From: Lepidurus packardi
Taxonomy: Eukaryota; Arthropoda; Branchiopoda; Notostraca; Triopsidae
Reading direction: 5' to 3'
Assembly (NCBI GenBank): GCA_023053545.1
Contig: JAKZAN010000001.1
Coordinates: 310,001 to 374,000 of the forward strand
Length of the DNA stretch: 64,000 nt
Made by a program: the position numbers and the translations under genes
Shown here: positions 10,226 to 23,050 of the stretch, one piece after another
Numbering within the stretch: position 1 is the first letter of the stretch
Layout: the number at the start of each line of letters is the position of its first letter
Notes under the pieces: model-generated
The model's input: only the letters and a program-made list of their open reading frames with translations
What the model was told of the DNA's origin: nothing
The model's database searches: none

Positions 10226-12839
10226 TCAACACGTGCTTTTGTACTTAATAAAACGCGTCAAATTTTCTTTCGCTGTTGTCACTACGGGGAAGTTATCACC
10301 CAACTGCTTCCGCTTTCCATGTACCTATCAAAAACATAAAGAAACACCTATACTATGGGAATAACCTATACTATTTAAAGTTACCTGTCGCTTGAATCCT
10401 GGCAAAAATTGGGTCAGGCGTCCGACCAAGTCCAGTTCTTTAGCCAACGGATCAATTTCATCTTCCTTGAAAACGTCAAACAACGCATCCAGAGCTTCGG
10501 CTTTTAACCACAAGTCATTTGCATCACCCACAGACGTGCTGGAAGACTGGCTAGGAGGCATATCCAAAACTTTAAGCAAACACTGTCCAACAGCCTAAAT
10601 AAAACGAAAAACAATTTGTAAAAAAACCGGACTTTCATGACTTTCGTAGAGATATTAACTGTACCTTTACAGCTTCCCCAGCAGGTCCGCTTATTAAAGC
10701 GGTGTTTTTGCTGAGAACGTCACACACGATTGTACCAATAAGGCCCAGTACTTGTACCAAATTCACTTGCACGGACGATTCTGCCGCTTGGAATACTCCT
10801 TGGCACAAGATTTCCAAGTCTGATGGCTGCAACTGCGTAACAAAGTCCGATTGTACAGTGGACAGGCGTTGCAGGACTGACCGCATGCAAGTACTGGCAG
10901 CTTCCAATAGTTCTCCATCTACAAGCACAGTTCGAATTTCCAAATTGCTTTCAAAAGCATCAAGTAAGACAAATACCTGACGACTCAAACATGAATTTCC
11001 CCAGCGAACACCAGAAGTCGTACAAAGCTTTAGCTCCGCCCATGTCACTGGGATCCAACACCAAAACCAGATTACTCAAGCATAGAAACGCTCGACAACG
11101 CAAGGTAGCAAGCCTAAAAAGCACCATTGTATGTTAAGTTGAATCTCGATCAGCGATGCCAAACGAAACCACTGAAATTCACCTTTTCAAGGTTCTTCGA
11201 CCTTCGCCATGGGCTTGTAAAATCTGAGATACACTCTCAGCAACTACGCCGGCTTTGGACAGTACTTTGTCGAATATATGCAGGGCTTTAATGGCTTCGT
11301 GAACCTGCATAAATAACATTACAAAAATTCACGGTTTTCTAATAAATGTCTCACTTCTGGCAATAAGGAAAAGGAGGTGGGCTGCAAGCCATTGGACTCG
11401 GTTTCCATTGAAGCTTCTTCATCCGATTCGACGTCTTCGTATTCGTTGTCACTATCTATAATTATACAGGCTAATAACAAAAATAACAAAGTGGCGTAAG
11501 TTACCTTCGTCGGAACAAAGATTCGTAATAATCTCCAGAACAGTTTGCTGCGCCATAACAGCCCAATCACAGTCCTGCAACGCTGCTTCCAAAGGTGTCT
11601 GTGCAGCGTCGTCATCCGTTATAATTTGTTCTTCGCTTTCTTCGGATGATTTGTTGGCAGAAATCAGCTCGCTTAGCTGTAAAGTCAAGCTGCCATGATC
11701 TATATCTAACGCATTGGCCATCAACTCCACCATTCGTCCAGGGCCAACCGACAAGCCCACTATATTGCCTCGGTTTAGATTAATTAAAATTCCTACGAAA
11801 TCAGAAAGTAAAAAAGAATAAAAAGTAAATTTTTTTTTTTTTTACCTATAGCAACTACTCTTAATAAAGCTAAGGCTTTTTCTCCTACATTGGTAGTGTT
11901 GGACAAGGTAAGGTCCAGAATCTTCTGTACTTCTTCTTGCACGGGCGTTAGTTTCCATTCTGAATTATTTTCAGAAATTGTGTGTAAACAGAGAGCCACT
12001 GTAATGGAAACTTTGGGCCCAAAAATGTCCACGTTTAAGCAACGTGTCAAAATAGGCAGGATGTTCTCTTTGTTAAAAATCTGCACTGCTAGATTGCTGA
12101 ATTCACTGCAATAAAAGAAATAGTATAAAGCAATAAAACCGTGGCAATTTACCATAAATTCAGTAAGAGGTTCACAGCCTCCAAAAACGTCTCTGTCTGT
12201 GTGTCAATCTTATTCGACGGGTTCTTTTTGGCGGGCTGCCAGTCATCGGAATACTAAAACCGCAAAGTAAACTTAAAATTGCATAAAATAGCCAAGAGTT
12301 TACCCTCTTCAGTAGCGCAATTAGAGAAGTCATTACATCATTGTCAACCATACATTGGCAGGCTCTATCGCCCCCGAAGACGGACATATTTCTAAAGTTT
12401 GTTTTCATCAGAAAAATTCTCGTTTCTTTTAAAAACTCCTACCGTAAAGCACCCGTGGCCGCGTGTCGAACGATGTGACTGCTGTCAACCACTAAAGGGC
12501 CAAGAATCCTCACAGCACCCTCAGCTATAAGTATTTGAACGTTTTGTGGGTTCTCAACGTAGACGGCCAGCCCATTGCAAGCACAATCTCTGTCTTCAGC
12601 GGACGAACTTTGCAACTGAAAAAAAAACAAGGGTATGAATAAGCATTGACTCTGCATTGTAACATTCAAATTACTTGTCCCAACAACCTATGCAAATTCA
12701 AGGGAGTCAAATTTTCAGGGATATCATCCAAGTTCATGATTTTTCCGTGTCCGTTCCCATTTTCCAATTCACTGGCACCGGCTGGAAGTATCGGATTATG
12801 CTTGGGCAGCCTTCTCTTGTTTCTTTGCGCCTTTCCCAT
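10226..12839 (-). CDS. HEATR3: HEATR3/SYO1, HEAT-repeat 5S RNP import chaperone (665 aa)
   Basis: Twelve exons on the minus strand: 12839-12675, 12615-12443, 12391-12304, 12253-12153, 12105-11846, 11792-11505, 11455-11355, 11304-11183, 11113-10977, 10918-10665, 10594-10385, 10324-10226. All junctions are GT-AG and in phase, giving 665 residues (human HEATR3 is about 680). Recognition rests on conserved segments: RDCACNGLAVYV and VRHAATGALRNMSVFGG in the N-terminal repeats, SEFSNLAVQIFNKENILP, AQQTVLEIITNLC, the CRAFLCLSNLV region, and KAEALDALFDVF near the C-terminus. A lysine/arginine-rich N-terminus precedes the HEAT/ARM solenoid. An acidic loop (DSDNEYEDVESDEEAS, about residues 359-374) interrupts it, as in the family. 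Family role: nuclear import and chaperoning of ribosomal proteins uL18 and uL5 for the 5S RNP. It starts head-to-head with BBS2, 380 bp away. Confidence 0.95.
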
Positions 12840-12957
12840 GACTAAATAGTATCACTACAAGTTAATTGGTAGCGTATGTATCAGTTCTTACCTTACACCC
12901 GTAGACAAAGCGGCACTGTAACCACGTGTGTTTACTTTAGAACGATCGTCACTTCAG

Positions 12958-12995
12958 TATCGATAACGACAACGACAATAACGACAGTATCGATG
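12958..12995. promoter_or_regulatory. Pair of TATCGAT (DRE-like) elements
   Basis: TATCGATA at 12958-12965 and TATCGATG at 12988-12995 are 30 bp apart. In Drosophila, TATCGATA is the DNA replication-related element bound by DREF and is common in housekeeping promoters. Binding here is an inference from sequence and position only. Confidence 0.45.
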
Positions 12996-13169
12996 TGGGT
13001 GGTGAACCGCGAAATTATGAAACTCATAACTCACATGATCAAATCTCAGCTTTTGGGTTAAAACTGAAATTCGTCTTCTAGTTTCTATTATAGTGTTCTA
13101 TAACATATTATAGCAAGTGATACCGTACAGCGTACACGTAAAAACTTGAACGATACCGAAAACATGTGC

Positions 13170-13183
13170 GTAACTATGGAAAC
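13170..13183 (+). promoter_or_regulatory. Candidate RFX X-box upstream of BBS2
   Basis: GTAACTATGGAAAC fits the nematode X-box consensus GTHNYYATRRNAAC at every position. It ends 36 bp before the BBS2 start codon. X-boxes bound by RFX factors are typical of ciliary genes, including BBS genes, and usually lie close to the start. The match plus the ciliary nature of the adjacent gene makes this credible; binding is not shown. Confidence 0.55.
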
Positions 13184-13219
13184 CTATTCCCAACACAGAC
13201 TCCAAAATAGAAGTAGACT

Positions 13220-15896
13220 ATGTTAGTTCCATTGTACGCTTTCCAGTTAGGTGTTAAAGTTTTCCCTGGCAAACTAACAGCAGGGAAATTCGATGGCGAA
13301 ACTGTATCTTTGGCAGGAGTCACTTCGGCAGAAAAGGTTTTACACACACATTCTAGGACAGCATTTAACTTGCGTTTTCCCTAGATTTTCCTGTATAACC
13401 GTAAGCAAACACTGCCAAAACAATCCGAAGGTCCCTCCCGTCTCTCGCAGCAACAAAACCTTACTTTTCTTCAAGTCGGTCAACAAGTCACGTCCCTTTG
13501 TACGGGTCAGTTCGACGGTCAAGGCAAGCGAGACCTAATTTTGGCTGGTACCGGCACCCATTTACTGGCGTTCGACATTTACCAAAACAGCGATGTTTTC
13601 TACAAAGAAGTACAATTTAAAATGTAGGAAATCGATCAACAAAATACAGATAGGCTTCTTTAGGTTGAAAACGGCGTTTCTGCTCTCCTCATAGGGACAC
13701 AAAGCGAAGAAAACATTGCTATCACTGGTAGTAATTGCGCATTACAGGGATTTGATAAAGAGGGCAATGAAGTCTTTTGGACGGTAACTTCCGACAACGT
13801 CACTGCGTTAGCCATGCTGGATTTGGACCAACACGGACAAGTGGATGTGGTAATTATAACACTGTTTGCAAACGCTTATTCCTAATGTTACTTTGTTATT
13901 GAATTTAAGCTTCTCGTGGGTTCCGAGGATTTCAGTATACGAGCTTACCGGAAAGAAACAGTACTCATGGAATTAATGGAAACAGATTCCATTTCAGCTC
14001 TAGCTGCCATCAAAGGCTCCATTTTCGCCTACGCATTAGCCAACGGAACCATTGGAGTGTATGAAAAGAACAACCGTTGGTGGCGGATTAAAGTACACGA
14101 ACGTCTTGAATTCGCTGTCTTGTACTTGTCTTGTCTTAAACCATATGAATTGCAAACTTCCAGTCCAAAAACCAAGCCGTGGCCATGACTTGCTTCGATA
14201 TCGACGGCGATGGAATGCCTGAACTGATCACGGGCTGGAGTAATGGCAAAGTTGACGCGAGGAATATCCGTACCGGAGAAGTAATTTTCAAAGACAATTT
14301 CCCGGATTCTGTCGCTGGTATTGCCATAGGCGAATTCCAAAACGAGGGCTTCACGGAACTCCTCGTTTGCTCTGTCGAAGGCGAAGGTATTGAATACAAC
14401 TTGTCATACCTCACAAGCAAACAAATACCTTACTTTCACAAGCAAATACCTTATTCACTTTTCCCTTTTGCACACAAGTGCGAGTTTACGCAGCCTCGAG
14501 TCGAGAAACGGCTAAAGCATACATCGAATCGCAATTGGAGCAAGAAGCTGTTAGGGAATTGAACTTGAAGCGGCAAAACCTGCTGGCAGAATTGAAACAC
14601 TATGAAAATCCCTCACAAGATTCCAGTTCTCAGCTCGGTTTAACATTGGACGCTTCCATCCCCACGAATACCGAGTTGCATTTGGGTCTGGTCCTCAACT
14701 GTCAGACGGGACACATCGAGTTACAATTAGCCACCAATAATGGAACGATTATCCGCTGCGCCATCGTTTTCGCTGAAGGGATCTTCCCCGGGGAGTGCGT
14801 AATGGCACATCCATTGGTCAACCAACCCAAAGCCAGTTTGATCGTTCCGCTCAAACCTGCTCGGGACGTGGGCGTGGACATGCACATCAAAAGTTTCTTA
14901 GGTCGTCCAAACTCAGACACCTTCTTTGTCTACGAAATTACGAAACAACTACCCCGTTTCGCCATGTTCAACCTCAACTCGGCCACTATACCCAACCTTA
15001 ATGAGACCAACAGCGTCCATTTCAAGCTTCAAGAACGACTGCCTAGAGTAATACTGTCCATGCTACTCAATTCAGCTTGAATCCAAGAACTTTCCCTAGA
15101 TTGTGCTTTGGTTGCAGCAAAATTTCATCGTATCCGAAAAACACGAGTTTGGGGACAAACTCAGCGTCAATTTCACTTCGTTGCGGGATCAGACGCTGCT
15201 TTGTCTGCAGTATCCCTCAGCCGATGGCGCTTTCGTGATATCGACACCCAATTTGGACTTGGCGGGCGATCTGGTTCAAAGTCTGGCGACTTTTCTCAAC
15301 TTGGAAGATTTAGCGTCCGACATTTCTTACCCGGAGGAAGTCGAAACGTTAGTTAATTTGATCGAGCGGGCCGAAAATTATCAGAACGTGAGACAGAAAC
15401 TAGCGGCTGAAATGGCCGACCAAGTAAAAATTCCAAATCCTACTTTCTTTTAAATACTTACAATGTATAATACGTAAATACTTACAATGTATAAACGTTT
15501 AAAAGCTGCTAATAAGTCCCATACATCAAATGTGTAGAGTGGAGCCATACGGGGATTGCTGGTACGAGCAGAAGATTCGAGGTTACTGGGTGACTTAAAG
15601 TCGATGAGACGAAGATACTCGGAATTGCTTGATCTCAATCGTAATTTGATGATGCAGTACTCAATTCGCGCCCGAAACCACTCGGAACTGATGGAGTGCT
15701 TGAAGCACGTAAACCAAATCATCCAGAAAGCTTCCAAATGTCGAGGTGAATGCCTTCCCACCCAAATGAATCACTTTTCTAACTTCTTTTGCAAGTGGGC
15801 AAGCACAAACTGGCTGTGGTGAACGCCTGCCGCGAGGCTCTCAAAACCAACAGTAAGGATACGTTCCAGAAGATCATACGGACGGGCCTGGCTTGA
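13220..15896 (+). CDS. BBS2: BBS2, BBSome subunit (711 aa)
   Basis: Nine exons: 13220-13336, 13385-13609, 13664-13849, 13910-14092, 14164-14386, 14479-15047, 15100-15423, 15538-15745, 15796-15896. All are in phase, giving 711 residues (human 721). The N-terminal beta-propeller is recognisable from [56 protein letters not shown] and [13 protein letters not shown]...[10 protein letters not shown]. Further conserved parts are the coiled linker [35 protein letters not shown] and the C-terminal LDLNRNLM...CREALKTN region. Family role: core subunit of the BBSome, which carries membrane proteins along cilia. The start matches the family N-terminus (MLVP). The donor of exon 1 (AAG/GTTTTA) is weak but required by the frame. 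It converges on CNOT11 with 44 bp between the stop codons. Confidence 0.96.
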
Positions 15897-15940
15897 AAAT
15901 TGGCGACGAAAAGTGTTTGTATTCACAATAACCACAACAT

Positions 15941-17758
<1,818 letters not shown>

Positions 17759-18330
17759 TGATACAGAAATTACAAACTAATAACACAACATGCAGCAAGC
17801 AAACCCAAAACAAACGGGAAAGTGGAGCGCACTCAGCGTTGGTGACGGATGCCAACAAAACTAATTCACGAAATTACGAATTACAGGAACTGGAGTAAAC
17901 TTATTCGTAGAAGAATGAACCATATTCCTGGCATACGGAAGTTTGGGCACGGGATTGAACGCTTCTCTTTCTGTATGGTGTACTATAGCCAGGCTCAAGT
18001 TAACCCACAGGGAACAAAATTAAATAACTTTATAATACAAAAGCATCTTAAAACGTGATCAGTTTCTGTTGTGCTTTTGACCGTAAGCAAGTGATACGCT
18101 TCAAAGTTTCTTACTATATCCGGCATTCAATAGAAATACAAAAAAGCACTGTTTTGAACACATAAATCGGCATTATCGATGGAATTTGACTACACGATCC
18201 CATAGCAATTGTAGAAGCCATAACCGAAAGCTTACGGCATTAAATCTTTAAAATGAAGGTAAAACTGCATGGAGGCACAGGGCTACTTCCGTTTTCTTCT
18301 TCTCAAAGTAAAACGCTACACAAATGCGCT
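17759..18330. other. Intergenic DNA with a stray copy of part of CNOT11 exon 4
   Basis: This lies upstream of CNOT11 and downstream of the PH-domain gene. Bases 17941-17974 match 17259-17292 (inside CNOT11 exon 4) at 32 of 34 positions, in the same orientation. No other gene or repeat was recognised. Confidence 0.55.
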
Positions 18331-19076
18331 CTAAAACTTGAGGAGATTTTCGATAGATTTACTGGAAGTTAGTCTGGAAAAGAAAGAGCCACGGGACGGT
18401 GACGGAACGTGGCTATGGAAACTGGAAACTTTGGGACCCACAGATCCTCGGAATGCTTTAACGCTTTTGGTACTTTTACTTTTGGTAACACTGGATCCTG
18501 GCACAGGCTCTGAAGGTAACGGATCCTTCAAACGGAAAAAAGGTCTTAATGGATGGTTTAAAAGGAGTTGGCTCTTACTTCGCCCGTCATTGTTTGTAGT
18601 TTTCGTCGTAACGTAATCATCTGCTTTCGGTAATATTCATAGCTTGATAAAGTGAGATAATTAGTTCAGCTTAAGTGATATAATTCAGCTTAGGAGTGTT
18701 CTGCGTACCTGGCTTGTTTCAAAAACTTGACCCATTCTTGACAGTGTATCTGACTACAACATCCAAACAAGAGTTTGGAGTCAGGATCATTATTAAATAC
18801 TATGCAAAATGCGAAGGGTAGTTCGCTGTAGTTTTCTTGGTGGATTGAGCAGTTTTCTAATATATATACTCCCAATGGTTGCTCCTCTTTAATGGCTCCA
18901 AAGTTATCCAAGGGAAAGTAAAATAGCATATTGCCTATTAATCTAAACCACTTTTCCCGAAAACCTATTGAATTGGCAATAAAATCAACACTAAGATATT
19001 CAGAAACTAAAATCAACTAAGATATTCAGAAATGTACCTTTATCTCGAAAACTTGACCTCGATTTTGATCTGACAT
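18331..19076 (-). CDS. PH-domain protein, PLEKHJ1/sesquipedalian-like (about 191 aa)
   Basis: Preferred model on the minus strand: 19076-19058, 19006-18709, 18642-18579, 18525-18331, in phase for 191 residues. A pleckstrin-homology domain covers about residues 15-110: FREKWFRLIGNMLFYFP, PLGVYILENCSI, CIVFNNDPDSKLLFGCCS and the closing helix CQEWVKFLKQAS. What follows the domain (YEYYRKQMITLRRKLQTMTGEDPL) resembles PLEKHJ1 (..SYEF..RNEIRKVTGKDPL), while WF.L.GNMLFYF resembles sesquipedalian/PHETA. A basic, serine-rich C-terminal tail of about 65 residues has no match I recognise. PH proteins of these kinds bind phosphoinositides on endosomal or Golgi membranes; that role is inferred. The first splice junction is uncertain because a 26-bp tandem duplication lies on it. 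SOSS-C starts divergently about 320 bp away. Confidence 0.75.
18981..19032. repeat. Tandem duplication at an intron/exon border
   Basis: AAAATCAACACTAAGATATT... at 18981 and AAAATCAACTAAGATATT... at 19009 are adjacent near-copies differing by a 2-base gap. They span the first intron and the start of exon 2 of the PH-domain gene and create several competing acceptor sites. Confidence 0.8.
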
Positions 19077-19398
19077 TTTTCCAGCTAAGCCTCCCTTCTA
19101 TTGCTGCTTCTCGTTTTGTTGAAATATACGCAAGAGCGAGTTCGTTTACATGCATTTAAAGATGTCCTGCATTAGAAACAATACAGAAATAAATTATGGC
19201 ATTTATTTGATACAAGATAGCTTACGATCTAAACTACATTTAAAAGACTTGTTCTGCTATGACCTGCTTGTTGACATTGCTTTGGAATCGATTAAAACTG
19301 AATCGATTTCTTTCACTGCATTGATAAAGCCACTGAGTTCTAATCGATCGAATGGCAAAACGGTAAAAGAAAAACTAGGCATCGGGAGTTACGTTAGA

Positions 19399-19854
19399 AT
19401 GTCTTTTCAGCCTCCGTCAGGAAAACAAGGTAGGAAATAAGGACTTAACTGGTTAACTTAACTACTGGTACTACCTTTAATTAAATTTGGTTAGCAGCAG
19501 AGCTAGCAAGTCGCAAAATTCTGGAAGAAATCCAGATGCAAAAGAAGCTGCTTAAACAAGGAGGTCCTTTACCAAATCCACCCGCCGCTAACCCGATCGC
19601 CAGTCAAACAGGACCGCTGCTTTCGGTGAATGTTATACTCCCTTAAATATTTGAGAAAATTAACCCAAATTCTATTTTTTGATTAGACTCCTTCAGCCAA
19701 TTCCGAGCTGCATGCGCTAAATCCCACCCAGCGAGCAGCTTTGCAACACGCACACTCGCACTCGTTCGGCTACTTCATAACTCAAGAATCAGCTTACGGA
19801 AACTTAATCCTTCCCGTTATCCCCCGCCTAGAACCCCTGGTAACCCCAAAATAA
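19399..19854 (+). CDS. INIP: SOSS complex subunit C (INIP/SSBIP1), 107 aa
   Basis: Three exons: 19399-19429, 19501-19625, 19687-19854, in phase for 107 residues (human 104). Recognition is from the conserved C-terminal block QRAALQHAHSHSFGYFITQ, ESAYGNLILPVIPRLEP and the helical segment ILEEIQMQKKLLKQ near the N-terminus. Family role: small subunit of the SOSS complex with INTS3 and hSSB1/2, which binds single-stranded DNA at double-strand breaks. The start at MSFQPPSGKQ agrees with the family length. Upstream the frame stays open for 83 more codons to 19150. The exon 2 acceptor is a tandem TAGCAGCAG, so one or two extra alanines are possible. The stop lies 48 bp before the METTL5 start on the same strand. 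Confidence 0.93.
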
Positions 19855-20544
<690 letters not shown>

Positions 20545-20598
20545 TGAAAAGGAAGATAAGCTTTCAACGACTCCATACAAAAATATCACTGTACACGC

Positions 20599-22580
20599 TC
20601 ACATGCGGTTCTTGATCTTCTTCAGCATGTTCCCTTGCTCCAAAGCCGCTTTGCGTTTGCGCTAAAAGTACAGGAAACAAGTATCAAAATATATAAAAAT
20701 AAAAGAATGATGTCACGGTAAAAATACAATGTATGGCACAACTTACACTGGGTGTCACAGCCGGTCCCACCACGTCGATCACTTCCGATATGGATCTCAC
20801 CCTGCCAGGCGTATCTGAACCTTCCAAGCTCGGCGTTGAAGACGGGGTGACCAATCCAGGAGGCAGCTCCAGGGTCTAAAACAGTAATCTTAGGAAAAAA
20901 AGGGACTAAAACTGGATTTCAACGCACTTTTCCGGGTACAACAGCTTCATACTGGTGTCGCAAAGACTGCAACTCGTAGTCGCAAGTGGCCAAACCTAAT
21001 TTGAGCTCATAGAGCAGCACCATTTCACTGCGCAGCTCGTTGAAACTGTTGCAAATGTCTTCGGTCGCAATCGGGTTCAATTCTAATAGTAAAATTTTAT
21101 TTGAAAAATAGTTTAACCACTCTATTACGGGAATAATGTTTCCCATAGAAGCTTACCAAGGCCCAATTCTTGCAAAAGCTGCTCGATAGCTTTAGCCTTC
21201 TTTTGTCCCACACTTGGCGGCAGTTTCATTCGCTGCGAACGAAGGGATACGCCACTGGTTTTGAAGTCTGGGAACTTGATTCCCGTTGAGTCAATAACGG
21301 GCTAAAATACAAATACAAAAACACTTAAATCGTTTATAATTTTAAAAAAATGGAATCGTTACCAAAGTGTCCAGCTTAGCTCGAACGGGCGTCTGAGTTT
21401 TCTTTCGCTGCAGTTGTTTCTTTTCTCCTTTGGTGGCCTCGCTGACGGGACTGGTTCCAGTATCGGCCGCCGAAATGAGTTTCTGTAAATCTTGCGTTTT
21501 GCGCTCGCGGTCCTTTTTCCTGGCTTCGATCTTCCGCAGTTCATTGAGGAGCATCTGCTCTTCATCCATTTGCTCCGTAGTGCGTTCGTACAAGCGCTTC
21601 AGCTGTTCTTTGCGCCGTTTCTCGTGATCAGCGTCATAGTAGATAAGCTTAGGCTCGGGAGCATGCGAAGCGGCCCTGGCTTTGGCTAGAGCGTTGCAAA
21701 TCTCATAATAACGATCTTTGAGCTCTTCCATAGTTTTGGCGGTGAAACGCATCCGGTCCCAACGATCATTGATGACCGCAAAGCGCAAATCAAAACGACG
21801 ACATAGTTCCATCAAATAATCCGTTTCTGGACGAGACCAACTATCAGACTGCAGATTTTGCTGGTATTCCACATCTGTGTAGGACGCAACTTGGATTTGC
21901 TGTAGAAAAAAAAAATGAAAAAATAGAGGTTCGTGGCACAGATTTGAGGTTGAAGTACCTTATTGAACTTGGCGAATGGATATTCTTTTGCTTCGTCGGT
22001 GGCCCGTCTCCAGTGATGGAATACTGCTCCATCTTTTCTGGCCGGGTTGGTAAACGGCATCCACTTCCAGGGTCGAACTTTCCTTACGCCCAACTTCGCT
22101 TTGGCTTGCTTATAGCCCTTACCTAATTAACCCATGTCAATCAACAACAAGGGAATTAATCTAACTTTTTCCCATGAATGTTAGGCTTGTCCCATTGCGA
22201 TTATTGATCATGAATTTATTCCGCAAAAAGTTAAAGCAAGTTTTCTTATCTAACAGTCTAAATATCGGTGCTATTACTTTATCTTATGGCTATTGGTTTA
22301 GTGTAGTGTCGATTCTAAAACATTTTGTCTGCCGTTCTAGAGCAAAAATCAGACACAGGAATGACTTACTAGTGTCCGTGGGAAATAAGGGTGGAACGTC
22401 TTTGTTGTCGTTGTAAAGTAGATTAAACAGTTCTCTGTGCATGCCTTCAGGTCGACGAATAACATCTACTTTGGGTTTGGGCTTCGGTTTTGGTTTAGAA
22501 CCCCCCGCAATAATGCTCTCCTTGGTAACTTCGGGAGTCCCTGGCCTTTCCAACTCCAAAATATCCAGCACATCTGCCAT
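20599..22580 (-). CDS. DMAP1: DMAP1, DNMT1-associated protein 1 (467 aa)
   Basis: Seven exons on the minus strand: 22580-22370, 22122-21959, 21899-21363, 21301-21157, 21082-20928, 20875-20747, 20661-20599. They are in phase for 467 residues, the same length as human DMAP1. Conserved parts are MADVLDILEL, RPEGMHRELFNLLYNDNKD, RKVRPWKWMPFTNPARKDGA and HHWRRATDE. The SANT-like domain lies around residues 139-195 (TDYLMELCRRFDLRFAVINDRW, LKDRYYEICN), then RRKEQLKRLYERT, LLNELRKIEARKKDRE and SQRMKLPPSVGQKK. The C-terminal coiled coil has FNELRSEMVLLYELK and CDYELQSLRHQYEA. Family role: subunit of the NuA4/TIP60 acetyltransferase and SRCAP remodelling complexes in the nucleus. A KPKPKPKPK run lies in exon 1. 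Confidence 0.97.
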
Positions 22581-22632
22581 GCTGGTTCTTTAACTTCCAC
22601 TTAAAGCTTATATTTCAGTTAGATTCTTTAAC

Positions 22633-22800
22633 AAAAACACTTCTTGTCCGTAGAGTTGGCCCTGTCAAAGTAAAACGCTCGATCCCAAACATTCGCGCTT
22701 TCTAGCACTGCAGAAAACAAACAAGTTGGCTGGAGGCATGGCTTATCTCCTCACGACTCGTATCAGTAGCGGCACCTAGAGGCAGAATGATGACTAACTT
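22633..22800 (+). repeat. SINE-like repeat copy 1 (no tRNA head)
   Basis: AACACTTCTTGTCCGTAGAG through CACCTAGAGGCAGAATGATG recurs at about 22880-23050 with roughly 85-90% identity. This copy lacks the tRNA-like head of the second copy, as expected of a 5'-truncated retroposon. Confidence 0.55.
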
Positions 22801-22846
22801 CTAAAGCGAGATTCGTGCAACACTTCTAGCTCTTTTCATCCTCTGG

Positions 22847-23050
22847 TAGCTCTGGTAGAGCGGTGGACTGTAGTGAAACAAGAACACTTCTGGTTCGTAC
22901 AGTTAGCCCTGCCAAAGTAAAACGCTCGATCCCAAACCTTGGCACTTTCCTAGCACTGCAGAAAGACAAACAAGTTGGCCAGAGGCGCGGTATATCTCTC
23001 TGCAACTCGTACCCACTAGCGTCACCTAATGGCAGAATGATAACTCACTT
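22847..23050 (+). mobile_element. SINE-like repeat copy 2 with tRNA-Tyr-like head
   Basis: The first 27 bases, TAGCTC followed by TGGTAGAGCGGTGGACTGTAG, match the 5' exon of eukaryotic tRNA-Tyr(GTA), including the A box and anticodon, apart from a 3-base gap in the D loop. The body is shared with 22633-22800. A degenerate B-box-like TGGTTCGTA lies at 22891. A tRNA-Tyr-derived SINE explains head and body better than a tRNA gene, because the 3' half of the tRNA does not follow. Confidence 0.5.

Larger units (their letters stand above)
12840..13219. promoter_or_regulatory. Bidirectional HEATR3/BBS2 promoter region
   Basis: Only 380 bp separate the two start codons, which read in opposite directions, so both promoters must lie here or overlap the genes. 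The region contains the palindrome TATCGATA (12958-12965), a second TATCGATG (12988-12995), an E-box CACGTG (12923-12928) and an X-box-like 14-mer near BBS2. The two TATCGAT elements flank a short repeat of ACGACA/ACGACAAT. No TATA box is evident. Confidence 0.6.

Noticed and set aside
14702-14920. Minus-strand open frames inside BBS2, and similar ones inside METTL5, DMAP1 and PMCA exons
   Set aside because: Shadows of conserved coding sequence on the opposite strand.
22640-22900. A functional tRNA-Tyr gene
   Set aside because: Only the 5' exon matches. The D loop lacks three bases and no 3' half or terminator follows.
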